Below, in pieces: positions 11,262 through 21,380 of a stretch of DNA of 64,000 nucleotides. Under the pieces are notes generated by a model. It saw nothing but the letters and a program-made list of their open reading frames with translations. It was not told the DNA's origin and did not search any database. The stretch lies in the NCBI GenBank assembly GCA_001599755.1, contig BCHX01000001.1:7316001-7380000 (forward strand), in the 5' to 3' direction. Every line of letters starts with the position of its first letter. Within the stretch, counting starts at the first letter, position 1. A program made the position numbers and the translations under genes. This DNA comes from Gliomastix tumulicola (Eukaryota > Ascomycota > Sordariomycetes > Hypocreales > Bionectriaceae).

Positions 11262-11636
11262 CTACTTCTCGCGGACCTCGACGCTGCCGACAACAATCAG
11301 CTTCGTCTTGGCGGTGTCGACAATCTCGCCCTCGCCGGCCTTGATCTTGGCCTGGGCCTCCTCGGTGGCCGTCTTGGCGGCAAAGTTGGCGAAGCCGAGC
11401 TCGCTGTCGAACTCGATCTCGATGACGGCGTCGAAGTCGATGCTGTCCGGGTTGCCGGCCAGCAGGAAGGGCTTGCCGTCGGGCGTCTGGGCGATGTAGC
11501 GGCGGGTGTAGCGCACGGGGGCGGCGTCGCCGGCGATCTCGCTGATGAGGGCGGTCTGGGCCTCGTACTTGGTCTTGAAGTCCTCGTGGGAGATGCCCTC
11601 CTTCTTGGCGACGAAGATGAGGAGACGGTAAGACAT
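11262..11636 (-). CDS. EthD-domain protein
   Basis: A single exon of 124 aa. The protein starts MSYRLLIFVAKKEGISHEDF, continues with a dimeric alpha+beta-barrel pattern (KYEAQTALISEIAGDAAPVRYTRRY) and ends VIEIEFDSELGFANFAAK...KLIVVGSVEVREK. That matches the EthD/ferredoxin-like fold family in length and order. EthD proteins accompany oxidative degradation and polyketide-tailoring clusters; many are dehydratases, decarboxylases or cyclases of aromatic intermediates. It converges on the NmrA-like gene with a gap of only 233 bases. Substrate unknown. Confidence 0.85.
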   Translation of the reverse strand: MSYRLLIFVAKKEGISHEDFKTKYEAQTALISEIAGDAAPVRYTRRYIAQTPDGKPFLLAGNPDSIDFDAVIEIEFDSELGFANFAAKTATEEAQAKIKAGEGEIVDTAKTKLIVVGSVEVREK

Positions 11637-12620
11637 GGTGGCGGATGTGGCCGTGGGTGGTGAAGGAGGAGGAGAAGAGAGCGGTTTGTTTGGTAAGTTG
11701 GTGGTGAAGGAGACGTGTTCGGGACGTGTTCTTGGCAGGAGAGATATGGAGGACGAGGAGGCAAGGCGCGTCTCAGACGGGGAGGGAGCTGGCCCTTTTC
11801 AACCTCTCCAGCTCCCCCGATGCTACCCCTCCAAGCTGCTCCTCGACATCCAGGGTCCCTTGGAGGGGTCACGCCTGACAAGGCCAGCATCACACAAGGC
11901 AGGCAAGCATAAGCCGCCTTAGCGCTGACTCCTTCAATCCCATCTTCACGCCTGGATTCGACGGTTTCAGGACCGGCCGACCCATATCCATCTTGATACG
12001 GAAATTTAGAGAGGAGCATGAAGGCCAAGCCGATCCGTCAATGCCACTGTCCCGCCTTAGTGCGGAGTCGTCGAACATGCGGAGGAGCAGACTCACTAGC
12101 AGAGAGGGCGGTGAGGATCAGGACATGGCATCATTAGTGCATGCAAGTACATCGTGCATGCATGATTGGGATTGACAGCAGCCTGCCGACTGGGGGGGGA
12201 TATAAATAAGCTCGTGAAACGCCCTGCAGCCTGCGACACCGACTCAGCCAGCAGCACTGGCACAGTAAGACCAGCAATGCTCCCCAGAATACAATACAGA
12301 GCGGGACGCAAGGGTGCTCTGCTGTCTGTGGATCAGTTAGGCAAGGTTTCCCTTTAGGGCGTTATTGTTCTCTGGCGATCTTAGTAGTCTGAGTCCGCCG
12401 TGAGGCTCCTGGCTCCCCAGCACGCGGTTTGCGCCAGTTGGCCTCTCACGAATGTCCCTTCACCGCCATTGGAGCTTTCTCACGCTATTGGCGAGGAGTT
12501 GGGGGCCTGTATTGGCTATTATGTAGTGCACCAGATCTCGGCATTGGAACGTGTCACCTCAGCAGACTAATCAAAAGCGTGATGCCGTCCAGCACATGAC
12601 TCTGTTACCGCATCAAGGCC
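11637..12620. other. intergenic, EthD promoter side
   Basis: A GC-rich leader of the EthD gene with AGGGG/CCCCT pentamers near 11800-11875. A GTGCATGCA repeat pair lies at 12137-12160 and a GATATAAATAA TATA-like stretch near 12198 points rightward with no recognisable downstream gene. No coding sequence is supported. Confidence 0.45.
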
Positions 12621-14305
12621 CTACTTGTCCTTCCCGTACATGGCCAATATCTTCCTCCCAGTCGCCTCACCGCTCAGATACGCTCCCGCCACCGTCCCGC
12701 ATTCCTCAAAAGGGGCCGCGTGCTCACCGCAGAACCAAAGTCGCCTGTCCGGACACCCGTCTCTGAGTGCCATCACGTCTTTGTCTGCGCTCTCGATGCC
12801 GACTTGAAAATTGCAGTAGCTCGCATTGCCGCTGAGGGGGTCGTTCTGCCATTTGCTGGCGAGGATGGCCCTGGGCCTGCACTCTTCACTCGCCGCATCG
12901 TAGCCAGGCAGACGGGAGTAGTAGGGACGGAAGAAGTCGTCGAGGAAGCGGAACTCTTCTTCGGGAGACACGGCGCTGATGCTGCTTACAATGTGCCTCG
13001 AGCAGTCGCCGTACGTATAGAAGAGTATCGTTGGGTGTCGGTTAGGCGGCGCAAAGGACGACAGATCCCAGATCTCCTGCGGCCAGCCCTTGGGATTCGT
13101 CTCGAGCGCGTAGCTCGGCCGCAGCCAGTTCGTGTACGCAGGGAATTCCTCACCGCCTGAGCCCTTCGCCGACCAGAAGGCCGAGGGGAAGGTGATGAAG
13201 ACCTTCTCCAGGTGGGACAGCGAGATGTGCTCGATGGCTGCGCAGAGCGGCGAGGGAAGACTTGGCGAGAACACATTGCCATGGTTCTTCTTCAGCCAGC
13301 CCAAGGGCGCGGTGACGACCACTTCATCAAAGCTCATGGATTGGCCATCTCGGATCTTGAGCGTGACCTGGCCGTCTGCACTTCGGGACGAGGGTGTCGC
13401 TATGGACTCGATGTACGATCCGAGTTTGATCTCGGCGCCCAAGCGAGCCGGCCCTGCGATTTTCTCCAGGATGGCAGCGTAGTTGGATTCGACAAAGACC
13501 TCGTCTGGTCATCTATTTCAGCTCTTGCACGTGTACGGGGGGTGTGATGATTGCGATGGGACTCACCTCCTCCACAGCATTCCTCCAGCCACGCAAACCG
13601 CAGACTCTGCCTCCATACCGGCTCCCCGACATACGCACCAAACATCTCGCTCATCCTGAGCAGGAGGTCTCGCTCGCCGTCATCAGGCAGTCTTTCCAGC
13701 GCTCGGCGGCTGATGAAATCGTATAGGGAGTCGTGCTCGGGAATGACGTTCCCAGGCTCGTCGCTGCTCTGGCGGGCCTCCTCACTGAACGAGAATGCCT
13801 CTTCGATGATTTCCCAGAGCAGCGTGGACAGCCTATCGGCCTTGTCACTTTCCAGCGTGTTCCCCAAGGTGTCGTATATGAGCTGCTTGTCGTTCCAGTG
13901 ATGAAGGGGCGTATTTGTCTCATTTGCAGCCAACAATATGGGATTGGGGTGACCACCCGTGTCTGAGGCATGGATCCAATTAGGGCCTCTGAGGGCCGAT
14001 ATAGCGTCAGCACTTCAGTTATAGGGGGGGGGGGGGGGCGGCACGGGTGCTGAACAGGGATGCGCTACATATCAACCGTGTAGCCAAGTCCATCAGACTG
14101 GCATATCTGATATCACCGGGTCAGAATAAGCATGTGTTATGGACTGGGATGGACGACGCACTCTCCCTCCTATCCGATCACGAGCCTCCAAGAGGGTGAC
14201 CCGAAATCCTTGCTCCAGCAACACGCCGGCGCAGCGCAGTCCTGATATCCCAGCGCCGATGATCCCGACATGGGTTAGTTTGGGGGCCGAATTTTGTCGC
14301 TCCAT
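12621..14305 (-). CDS. flavin-containing amine oxidase (polyamine/monoamine oxidase-like)
   Basis: Four exons, complement(12621..13504, 13567..13988, 14069..14106, 14162..14305), give 495 aa. The N-terminus has the FAD Rossmann fingerprint GIIGAGISGLRCAGVLLEQG followed by LLEARDRIGGR. The 38-nt second exon supplies ICQSDGLGYTVDI, which joins exactly to GPNWIHASD. The C-terminus has the second FAD motif (LWFCGEHAAPFEECGTVAGAYLSGEATG). Polyamine or monoamine oxidation with H2O2 release is the family role. An in-frame ATG at 14422 would add a basic, hydroxylated extension that could be a targeting peptide; I prefer 14305 because the FAD fold follows directly. Intron 2 contains a 15-base C run on the sense strand. 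No Ser-Lys-Leu type C-terminus is present (it ends YGKDK). Confidence 0.88.
14024..14038. repeat. G15 homopolymer inside amine-oxidase intron 2
   Basis: Fifteen consecutive G on the plus strand (C on the gene's sense strand), located between donor 14068 and acceptor 13989, so it may act as the intron's polypyrimidine tract. It is a likely length-variable site and sequencing-error spot. Confidence 0.9.
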
Positions 14306-14809
14306 TGCGTGCAATGCAGCCGCCGTCGTTTGCGAGTTGGATACGACAGAATTATGATAAAAGGGAAAGCGACGAGAAAGGAAGGAAAAGCCTCTCTTCG
14401 TTTCTTGCCCAACGAGAGGCACGGCGAGAGGGAGAAATTATGTCTCTGCCTGAATCTCCTTTCAGCTCTGGCTTTGCATGTTCTGAAACAAGCCACATTC
14501 TGACTGGCGCTTCTAGCCCGTCCTTGATTGGGGTGATGCCGTCGGATAGCCAATAGCTGAGGCGGGATGTGTGCAAGGGCTGGTATAATTATAGGCACCA
14601 AGCCCGATAAAGACCCCCAGCAGGCGGACTGCCAGCCCTACCCCTTTCCCTTTTTTTCCCGCCACCACCCCGATGACTTATCAGAGGGATAAGGGACGAG
14701 ATGCGGGATCATCACCTGGGCCTCCCCCCGCCTCCACGATCTTGCCGCCGTCAAAGCGCGCACGCCCCGTCGAGAAGAGAAGCCAGGCGCAAATAGCGCC
14801 ACAGCGACC
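14306..14809. other. divergent promoter between amine oxidase and STAND-like/ankyrin gene
   Basis: About 500 bases shared by two divergently transcribed genes. It contains pyrimidine-rich segments near 14640-14665 and no recognisable gene. Confidence 0.5.
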
Positions 14810-16161
14810 ATGGAGTTCAGCATCGGGATTGGAGACATCATTCTCGTGTCGTCGCTCGCGTGGAAGCTGTACAAGGCCTTCAAGGATGCCGACGATGATT
14901 TCAAGCAGGTCTCGACGGACCTCATGTCCCTCCATGCCGTCCTTCACGAGACGCAGGATTACCTGCGTGATCACGGCAGCGCACTGGACACGTCGCGGCG
15001 GAATCGGCTCCAGATGCTTGTCGATGGCTGCAAGCCTGTTCTCCAGGAGCTGGAGGACGTCTTCGACCGGTATAATGGCCTGGGCACGCAGGCGCAGAGG
15101 GCGTGGTCGCGGGTCAGGTTTGGGCTCAAGGATTTGACCGACCTGCGCTCCCGCCTGGTATCAAACACAACGATGCTGAACGCATTTAACATCGCGTTGA
15201 TCAAGTATGAGGGACCCCCCCAAGTTGCACCGGCCGAGCTAATTCTATGCGCTGGCAGCTCCTCAACATCACGGATCGAGCAGCGCCTCATCAAGTTCAT
15301 GACCGAGGTGCAGGCAGGACTGCGCGAGGGATCTGTCGTCACAGAGGAGAATGCAGCTGACGCGATCGAGGGGGAGCACGTGTGGACCGAATTCCGGCGC
15401 GAGTTGGAGGATGTCGGCATCAGCGCGAGCGTCGTGGAAGAGAACAGGGAGTACATCGCCAGATGGATCAAGGATGCACTGGTAGACGGGGCTCTCGATG
15501 AGTCGGGCCCGGGAGAGCCGTCTTCTGACCGGAGGCCATCCGTCTTCTCGAATCAGAGCAGTGGCGCGAACAGCGGCACGAACAGCAGTCGGAAGGCCAG
15601 CACCGCCACGATCTGCGTTGCCAACGAGGAATTCGAGAGGCAGCTCGCCCGCGAGAGGCCCAAGTTAAGCCTAGTCCGAGAGTCTACGGTAGGCTCAACA
15701 GCAACGAGATCAACGTCGTCCAACAGAACGAAGAAACGCAGGGACGTGGGCCGGTTGCTGCAGAGGATGATAGTCAAGGACAAAGCCATCATCGAAGCGG
15801 CCAGCGACGGCAATCTCGACAAGGTCGCAGAGCTCGTGAAGCTTGGCGTGAACGTCAATGCCAAGGATCGATGGGGATGGTCTGCGCTGAGCATGTGTGC
15901 CTACGGCGGGCATGCAGATATAGCCCGTCTGTTGCTAGAGCACGACGCTGACCTGGACAACGTTGATGTAGACGGGGACACCCCGACGAGTCTGGCTGCA
16001 CATCGCGGCCATACAGACTTGATCGTCATATTTGACGAGGAGCGGGCAGCTCGGGACCTACGGTTGAGGGAAGACGACGGAGAAGCCCCAAGGAGGTGAG
16101 TGATGACTGAGCTGACGGCGGTTCTTGTCCTGGTTGCTAACACGACAGACATCGAAACTAG
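14810..16161 (+). CDS. ankyrin-repeat protein with fungal STAND-type N-terminal domain, no NTPase core
   Basis: Exons 14810..16095 and 16149..16161 give 432 aa; the last intron has a GTGAGT donor, a TGCTAAC branch site and a CAG acceptor, so the C-terminus is EAPRRHRN rather than a stop just past the donor. Residues 1-130 (GIGDIILVSSLAWKLYKAFKDADDDF, VSTDLMSLHAVLHETQ, later RFGLKDLTDLRSRLVSN) resemble the helical domain that starts fungal STAND/NLR-like proteins. A Ser/Thr-rich linker spans ~225-310. At ~325-405 come two to three ankyrin repeats (AIIEAASDGNLDKVAELVKLG, WSALSMCAYGGHADIARLLL, TPTSLAAHRGHTDLI). No P-loop, NACHT or NB-ARC is visible, so it is shorter than typical NLR-like proteins. 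It may be a regulatory or decoy partner; function not established. Confidence 0.75.
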
Positions 16162-16544
16162 GCCGGAGACGTAAAAATATGCCCCTAATAGGGAAGCCTT
16201 GTTTAGGATTTTCTTTGAAGTCGGTGCTGCCGGCAACGTGCGGAGGTGATTGTAGGGGCAGACTAGCCGCGGCTGGTTGGTGCTTCCCTGATCTTCATAG
16301 GGAATCATGGACTCAATATTACCCATAGCCCGTTTCTGTAATAATGATCAATGAGCTGTCATCTTTAGACACCGACCAACAGCTTCCCGAGGACAGGCGT
16401 CGGCCCACCGTTGTAGCTACTCGGCCAAAAGATGCCCTGTCCGACCATGCTCTACGAGGTAGACTTCTAATCCGGAACGACGTTAAGAGGCGGTGTCATC
16501 TTCATCTCGTGTTCTCTTCCCTTCGGCCCGCTGACCACCCGGGC
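16162..16544. other. intergenic, convergent 3' ends
   Basis: About 380 bases between the ankyrin gene and the F-box-like gene; nothing recognisable. Confidence 0.5.
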
Positions 16545-17321
16545 TCAATTGTTTGTTTTTGTGATGTGCACTTCTTGTAGATGTGGAAGTCTCGCCCTTG
16601 TCCGCTCAATAACCTGGTCGAATGAGACAGATGCCTTGGCCGGATAGCAAACGTGCAAGGACCGAACGAGTGGGAGCTCGAGCTCTGGCTTGCTAAGCTG
16701 TTCTATAGTTGGTGTGTCGGCTCGCCATGGTTGCGTCCATCTTGCGTCCCTGCTCCCGTCAGATTTTGTGTACTTGGTGTAGACGGGCGCCATCTCGCTG
16801 GGACAGGACCAGTCTGAGCAAGCGTGCAGATCTAGGTCCAGTTGGAGCTTGTTCTTCTGCGGCCACATGTCTGTGTTTGTGGTTCTGCCGGTCTCCTCTA
16901 TGGTAGATAAAGTCGAGAGTAGCTGGCCAAGAGCTTGGTTCAGCCGGCCTGCGCTCTCCGCCGCCAGCTGATCAGATCTGCTCTCGCATGTCGGACACGT
17001 GCAGGAAGGCACCTCCGTGGTGAATATCACTCTTTCAATGAATGATGCTCGATAATCCCTGGCGATGCTCTCGAGGTGCATCAAGCCATCGGAGCCATTC
17101 ACGATAATTTCCCTCCATGCCTCTCGCTCGAAGAAGCGCTGCCATTCCTTGCAAACGAGCATGCAGCTCCTGAAGATCGCAGGGCCTGCTCGGGCTTTGT
17201 TGCGATTTTTGGAGTGATGGAGACGGCGCTTGCCCGGAGGTAGCTTTGACGCTCGTTGTGGACCTTGGACGTACTCTAGGATTGCAAGCCGAAGCTCCCT
17301 CGGCAGGTGAATCCAGGACAT
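16545..17321 (-). CDS. F-box-like fungal protein, apparently shortened
   Basis: A single exon of 258 aa from the ATG at 17321. The N-terminus MSWIHLPRELRLAILEYV followed by SCMLVCKEWQRFFEREAW fits the F-box-like start of a fungal family that usually continues for several hundred more residues. Residues ~80-250 follow the same plan: a first strand-rich block around RASFIERVIFTTE, a Cys-rich insert CTCPTCES, then LSTLSTIEETGR and LPLVRSLHVCYPAKASVSFDQV. It stops after LPHLQEVHITKTNN, where family members normally begin their second half. F-box proteins generally recruit substrates to SCF ubiquitin ligases, but the domain match here is weak. It may be a truncated copy. Confidence 0.6.
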   Translation of the reverse strand: MSWIHLPRELRLAILEYVQGPQRASKLPPGKRRLHHSKNRNKARAGPAIFRSCMLVCKEWQRFFEREAWREIIVNGSDGLMHLESIARDYRASFIERVIFTTEVPSCTCPTCESRSDQLAAESAGRLNQALGQLLSTLSTIEETGRTTNTDMWPQKNKLQLDLDLHACSDWSCPSEMAPVYTKYTKSDGSRDARWTQPWRADTPTIEQLSKPELELPLVRSLHVCYPAKASVSFDQVIERTRARLPHLQEVHITKTNN

Positions 17322-19309
17322 GTCTTCTGTATGTCACAGAGACGGGCGCCGTACAGTGAGCGTGGCAAAATCATGAGTGAGGCAAGAGAAAGGCCTCAAA
17401 GCGAACGCGTGAGGCCATCGTTGCTTATTGTATGAAAAAAAAATATGAGATCACGCAAATGTCACCCCATTCGCAAACAAACAGTGGCTGCAGTAGCTCG
17501 CAAGTCACACTCCCATCACCCGAAGTACCTACATAATGCTGCTGAACTCTGACAGCGCAAGCGCAGCATTCCGCACTGATTCCGGGTCCAGCATTCCCCA
17601 AGGGGCGTGCCCTGGACGCCTGAATATGGGCATTGATCGCGCAAGAAGAGCTCTTGATGTCGCGTGTGAGGGTCTCGGCGCTGACTGCTTGCAGTAAAGA
17701 CTTCCGAAGGGCAGGGTCAACGCCACCGTCGGCATGTCAGCAATGCAGGACCAAGACTTGGCCGTAGTTACCGGCCGTGATGAGCCAGCCACGTGACGTC
17801 GGGTCGGGAGAGATCACCTGTGGCGAGGCAGTCTGCTGAAGGGACCATCCCTTTCATGGGCACAGCGGACTTAAGAATCAAGTGCAGTGGAAAGGGACAA
17901 GATTTTCTCTAGCGCTCGACTGACACATGCTTGACCTCACAGCGCCAATGTGCCACCCTTTCTACTGAAGTAGGCTAGGCTAGGCTCCTGCACACTGCAC
18001 ACACCACCGGCTTTCTGATTCAGCCACCTGAAGATCAGCGCATATTTCCGGGTCCAGCGCACAAGACCGGCTGCTGTGCCGGTCCTAAACTGCCACACAC
18101 CCGGCTGATGACCCTCGTAGAATTAATTTAATTACCGCCCTTGTTGCATATCTTGTCTTGGCACTGACGACAACGGCCATTATCGCCATCACCAAATTCA
18201 TCCAGCATCAATATCAATAATCATGTAAAAGATATCGATGCTGCTGCTGCTGCCTTTTGAGCTCACATCATTGGTCATTGCATCGTCATATGCTTATCAG
18301 TAAGCCGCCCATGATTGGCCAGAGACATCCTTCAGGAGGCCTGGGTGAAAAACTTTCGTCATACTCTCCGCCGGTGTCTCCCCCTTTGGCTCCCACTCTG
18401 GGTCGGGAAAAAAGAGGGTTTGACGCGAGGATGAGATGTCTTCGGCCCGGCCACTCACACCATCAGAGACGAGAAAGCAGCGATCAGATCCAGGTCCCGC
18501 GGCGACTAAGAGCTCGACGGTGCCGATGATGCCGACATAGCTTGTTCCCGGGCTTCCAGAAGGAGAGCTAGAACACGCCAGTTAGTCACAAAATCCACTG
18601 TGCAGAGATCTCATGTGTCGTCGTTTACGATATTCATGGAAAACACGGCACGTTTCAGTGGGCACATGTCAGAGTCTGCATTTATCAGCTTTCTCCGTAG
18701 TCGGACAGGAAATTGCCTTCGTGTTGGGAGAGGGGGAAGCCCATCCTGTCTGTGCCTTGAGTTTGGTGGCTTGCAGGCCAAATGTTGGTGAGTCTGGGCC
18801 CGTTTCCTCGCGTTGAACCATTATGTCCCCAGGGCAGCCACGCTGGGAAGAGGAAGCAGTCACGAGGGGCGTCGGGGGGTTTGTCCCAGAAAGCTTAGAT
18901 AAGGCCCTTGGAGTCTGGTTCGTGCAAATCCAAATCTTCCCCAGGTCTTGCCTCACCGCTATCGGTTTTCCCGGGTCATCGGGAGTTGAAACACGACCCA
19001 TCCCCCTCTTATTGGGAAAAGAGCGTCTAGTTCCCCTGGCTGCGGAACTTTCTTGACCGAGTAAGAAGCATGCCTATCTAGAGTTTGGGACTGTTATCGG
19101 CGGGAAGGTCGTCTCTCGTCAATACATTATTCTCTTGCTGCCCATCCCGCCCCCCCTCCCTGACCCTTTGGCTCTCCCCCTCCCACCTCCCTCCCTCCTC
19201 TCCCCAAAGTGCCTTCTTATATCCTCCCCCCCTCTCCCCATTGCATCCGCGACTCTGGTGTGTGTACTACATACAATACCTTACCTGTCCTTGAGTAGTA
19301 GATTCAGCC
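17322..19309. other. intergenic, ~2 kb
   Basis: Contains three tandem TAGGC units at 17971-17985, a GCTGCTGCTGCTGC run near 18240 and a pyrimidine-rich leader close to the permease start. Open frames around 17529-17792 and 18600-18816 show no domain and no family pattern. No RNA gene is evident. Confidence 0.5.
19138..19247 (+). promoter_or_regulatory. CT-rich leader of the AAAP permease gene
   Basis: An almost continuous pyrimidine tract (C and T runs) ends ~60 bases before the ATG at 19310. Such tracts mark transcription start regions of many filamentous-fungal genes. Confidence 0.5.
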
Positions 19310-20791
19310 ATGGAGCACCCAAACGCAAAGATGGACCATAGCGACAATAGCATCGACAAGACCACTGTAGACAAGATCGAAGCCCCCAGCACCGACGATG
19401 CCTCCTCTCCCACGCGCAACTCCACCGAAATCGTCCATGACGCCGAGCAGGCGAGGATTGAGCAGGGCAAAGCCCACTTCAAGCGCCTGGGCTGGGTGCG
19501 TCTGACTGTCGTGCTCATTGTCGAGGCCATCGCCCTCGGCTCCCTCAGTCTGCCTGCCGCCTTTGCCACCCTGGGCATGTTTGCCGGCGTCTTCCTCACC
19601 ATCACGGTGGGCCTCATCGCCATCTACACCTCGTACATTGTCGGAAAGGTCAAGCTCAAGTTCCCCGATGTCGCCCACTACGCCGATGCTGGCCGTCTGC
19701 TCTGGGGTCGCTGGGGCTACGAGATTGTCGGCGTCATGTTCGTCTTGCAGCTCACCTTCCTCGTCGGATCGCACTGCCTCACTGGCACGATTGCATTCCT
19801 CGACATGACGGGGAGTGGCACGTGCAGCCTTGTGTTTGGTGTCGTCAGTGCCATCATCCTGTTCCTGCTCGCCATCCCGCCTTCCTTCACGGAACTGGCC
19901 ATCTTTGGATACATCGATTTCGTGTCCATCATCCTGGCCATCGGCGTCACGATGATCGGGACCGGTATCCGAGCCAGCAATAGCGACGGAGGCCTGTCTG
20001 AGGTCAACTGGTCGGCCTGGCCCCGTGACGACGTCTCGTTCAAGTCGGCCATGATTGCGGTCACGAACATCGTGTTCGCATACAGCTTCGCCATCTGCCA
20101 GTTCTCCTTCATGGACGAGATGCACACCCCGGAGCACTTTGTCAAGTCCATCTGGTCGCTCGGACTGATCGAGATCTGCATCTACACGCTCACCGGCGCC
20201 ATCATCTACGCTTTTGTCGGCCAGGACGTCAAGTCCCCGGCTCTGCTCTCTGCCGGCGGCGTGATCTCCAAGGTTGCCTTTGGCATCGGCCTGCCCGTCA
20301 TCTTCATCTCAGGATCGATCAACACCACCGTCGTCGGCCGCTACATCCACGGACGAGTGTACAGGAACTCCATCATCCGCTACATCAACACCAAGAGGGG
20401 CTGGGCGACCTGGGTTGGCCTCGTTGCCATCATTACGGTTATTGCGTGGATCATCGCCGAGGCCATCCCCTTCTTCGACGATCTTCTGTCCATCTCATCG
20501 GCGCTTTTCATCTCTGGCTTCACCTTCTATTTCCCCGCCCTCATGTGGTTCCAGCTGCTTCGTAAGGGCAAGTGGTACGCCAAGGAGAACCTCCTCCTGA
20601 GCTTGGCCAACGGGTGCATCTTCCTCATTGGAATAATCGTCCTGGTGGGGGGCACATATGCCAGTATTGCCGATATTGTGAGTCTTTACTCTTCCTTGTG
20701 TATAATTCTCGCTTCACTGCTAACACTCTCTCAGAGCCACAAGTTCCAGGTCGGGGATGTGAGGGGAGTCTTCACATGTGGCCATCTCTGA
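19310..20791 (+). CDS. amino acid permease, AAAP family (Aa_trans)
   Basis: Exons 19310..20677 and 20735..20791 give 474 aa; the intron has a GTGAGT donor, a GCTAAC branch and a CAG acceptor, and its removal makes GTYASIADI continue into SHKFQVGDVRGVFTC. A ~65-residue acidic, Ser/Thr-rich cytosolic N-terminus is followed by about eleven membrane segments, starting LTVVLIVEAIALGSLSLPAAFATLG, the conserved first helix of AAAP carriers. FAYSFAICQFSFMDEM and ISGSINTTVVGRYI match other family landmarks. It probably imports neutral amino acids at the plasma or vacuolar membrane by proton coupling. A second AAAP gene lies 3 kb away, beyond the pectate lyase. Confidence 0.9.
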   Translation: MEHPNAKMDHSDNSIDKTTVDKIEAPSTDDASSPTRNSTEIVHDAEQARIEQGKAHFKRLGWVRLTVVLIVEAIALGSLSLPAAFATLGMFAGVFLTITVGLIAIYTSYIVGKVKLKFPDVAHYADAGRLLWGRWGYEIVGVMFVLQLTFLVGSHCLTGTIAFLDMTGSGTCSLVFGVVSAIILFLLAIPPSFTELAIFGYIDFVSIILAIGVTMIGTGIRASNSDGGLSEVNWSAWPRDDVSFKSAMIAVTNIVFAYSFAICQFSFMDEMHTPEHFVKSIWSLGLIEICIYTLTGAIIYAFVGQDVKSPALLSAGGVISKVAFGIGLPVIFISGSINTTVVGRYIHGRVYRNSIIRYINTKRGWATWVGLVAIITVIAWIIAEAIPFFDDLLSISSALFISGFTFYFPALMWFQLLRKGKWYAKENLLLSLANGCIFLIGIIVLVGGTYASIADIVSLYSSLCIILASLLTLSQSHKFQVGDVRGVFTCGHL

Positions 20792-21380
20792 TTTTCTCTC
20801 TACTGCATTCACTTGGTCAATATGGAATTCAACGTGTCAATATAGGCGTTTGGGCGGGAGGAGCTGGCTCGGAGTTTGGTTGAGCAAGTGCGTTTTAGCA
20901 TAAGCGTGTGTACGATATCCCGCGAGTTCTTTTGGTAGTTTGTAGTAGTTTGTCAAAGCAATGAGCGTCAGCTGTCTAGACCATATGTCCATTTTTGTCC
21001 GTGTTATGCATGCTACCTAAGGTCATCTCGGTGGCTGGGAACGGGAGCTTATGTTCCGCGTCCTGTTGTCTGGGGAACAATGAGGGGAGAGTTTGAACAG
21101 AGTTACGGAGGATAAATGGGATGGCTGGAGTCTCAGATCTGGAGTCTCGAATCTTCCAGAGCCTTAACTCTATCTATCACTTAGGTATCTACGGAGACGG
21201 GAGAAGCCGGGCCGCGGAGCATAACTTCAGCTGGTTCCCCCAATCAGTGATACGCTCTGGTTCTAGAACGGGTATCATCATCAAGCTCTTGATATACTAC
21301 CGGACCTTAATTTCTCTTGTTGATCTAGGCCCATGACAATAATCGCATCTTCCCCGCATGTGATGGTTTAGACACCCCCC
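20792..21380. other. intergenic, convergent 3' ends
   Basis: About 590 bases between the permease and pectate lyase genes. No gene or repeat recognised. Confidence 0.5.

Noticed and set aside
14305..14422. N-terminal extension of the amine oxidase from the ATG at 14422
   Set aside because: Open in frame and basic, so a targeting peptide is possible, but the FAD fold starts cleanly after 14305 and no upstream evidence favours the longer form.
17529..17792. 87-codon minus-strand frame in the 17.3-19.3 kb gap
   Set aside because: No recognisable family, no introns, and plus-strand frames there are equally open in part.
19304..20137. 277-codon minus-strand open frame opposite the AAAP permease
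   Set aside because: Antisense shadow; Asp/Glu/Gly/His-rich with no domain.
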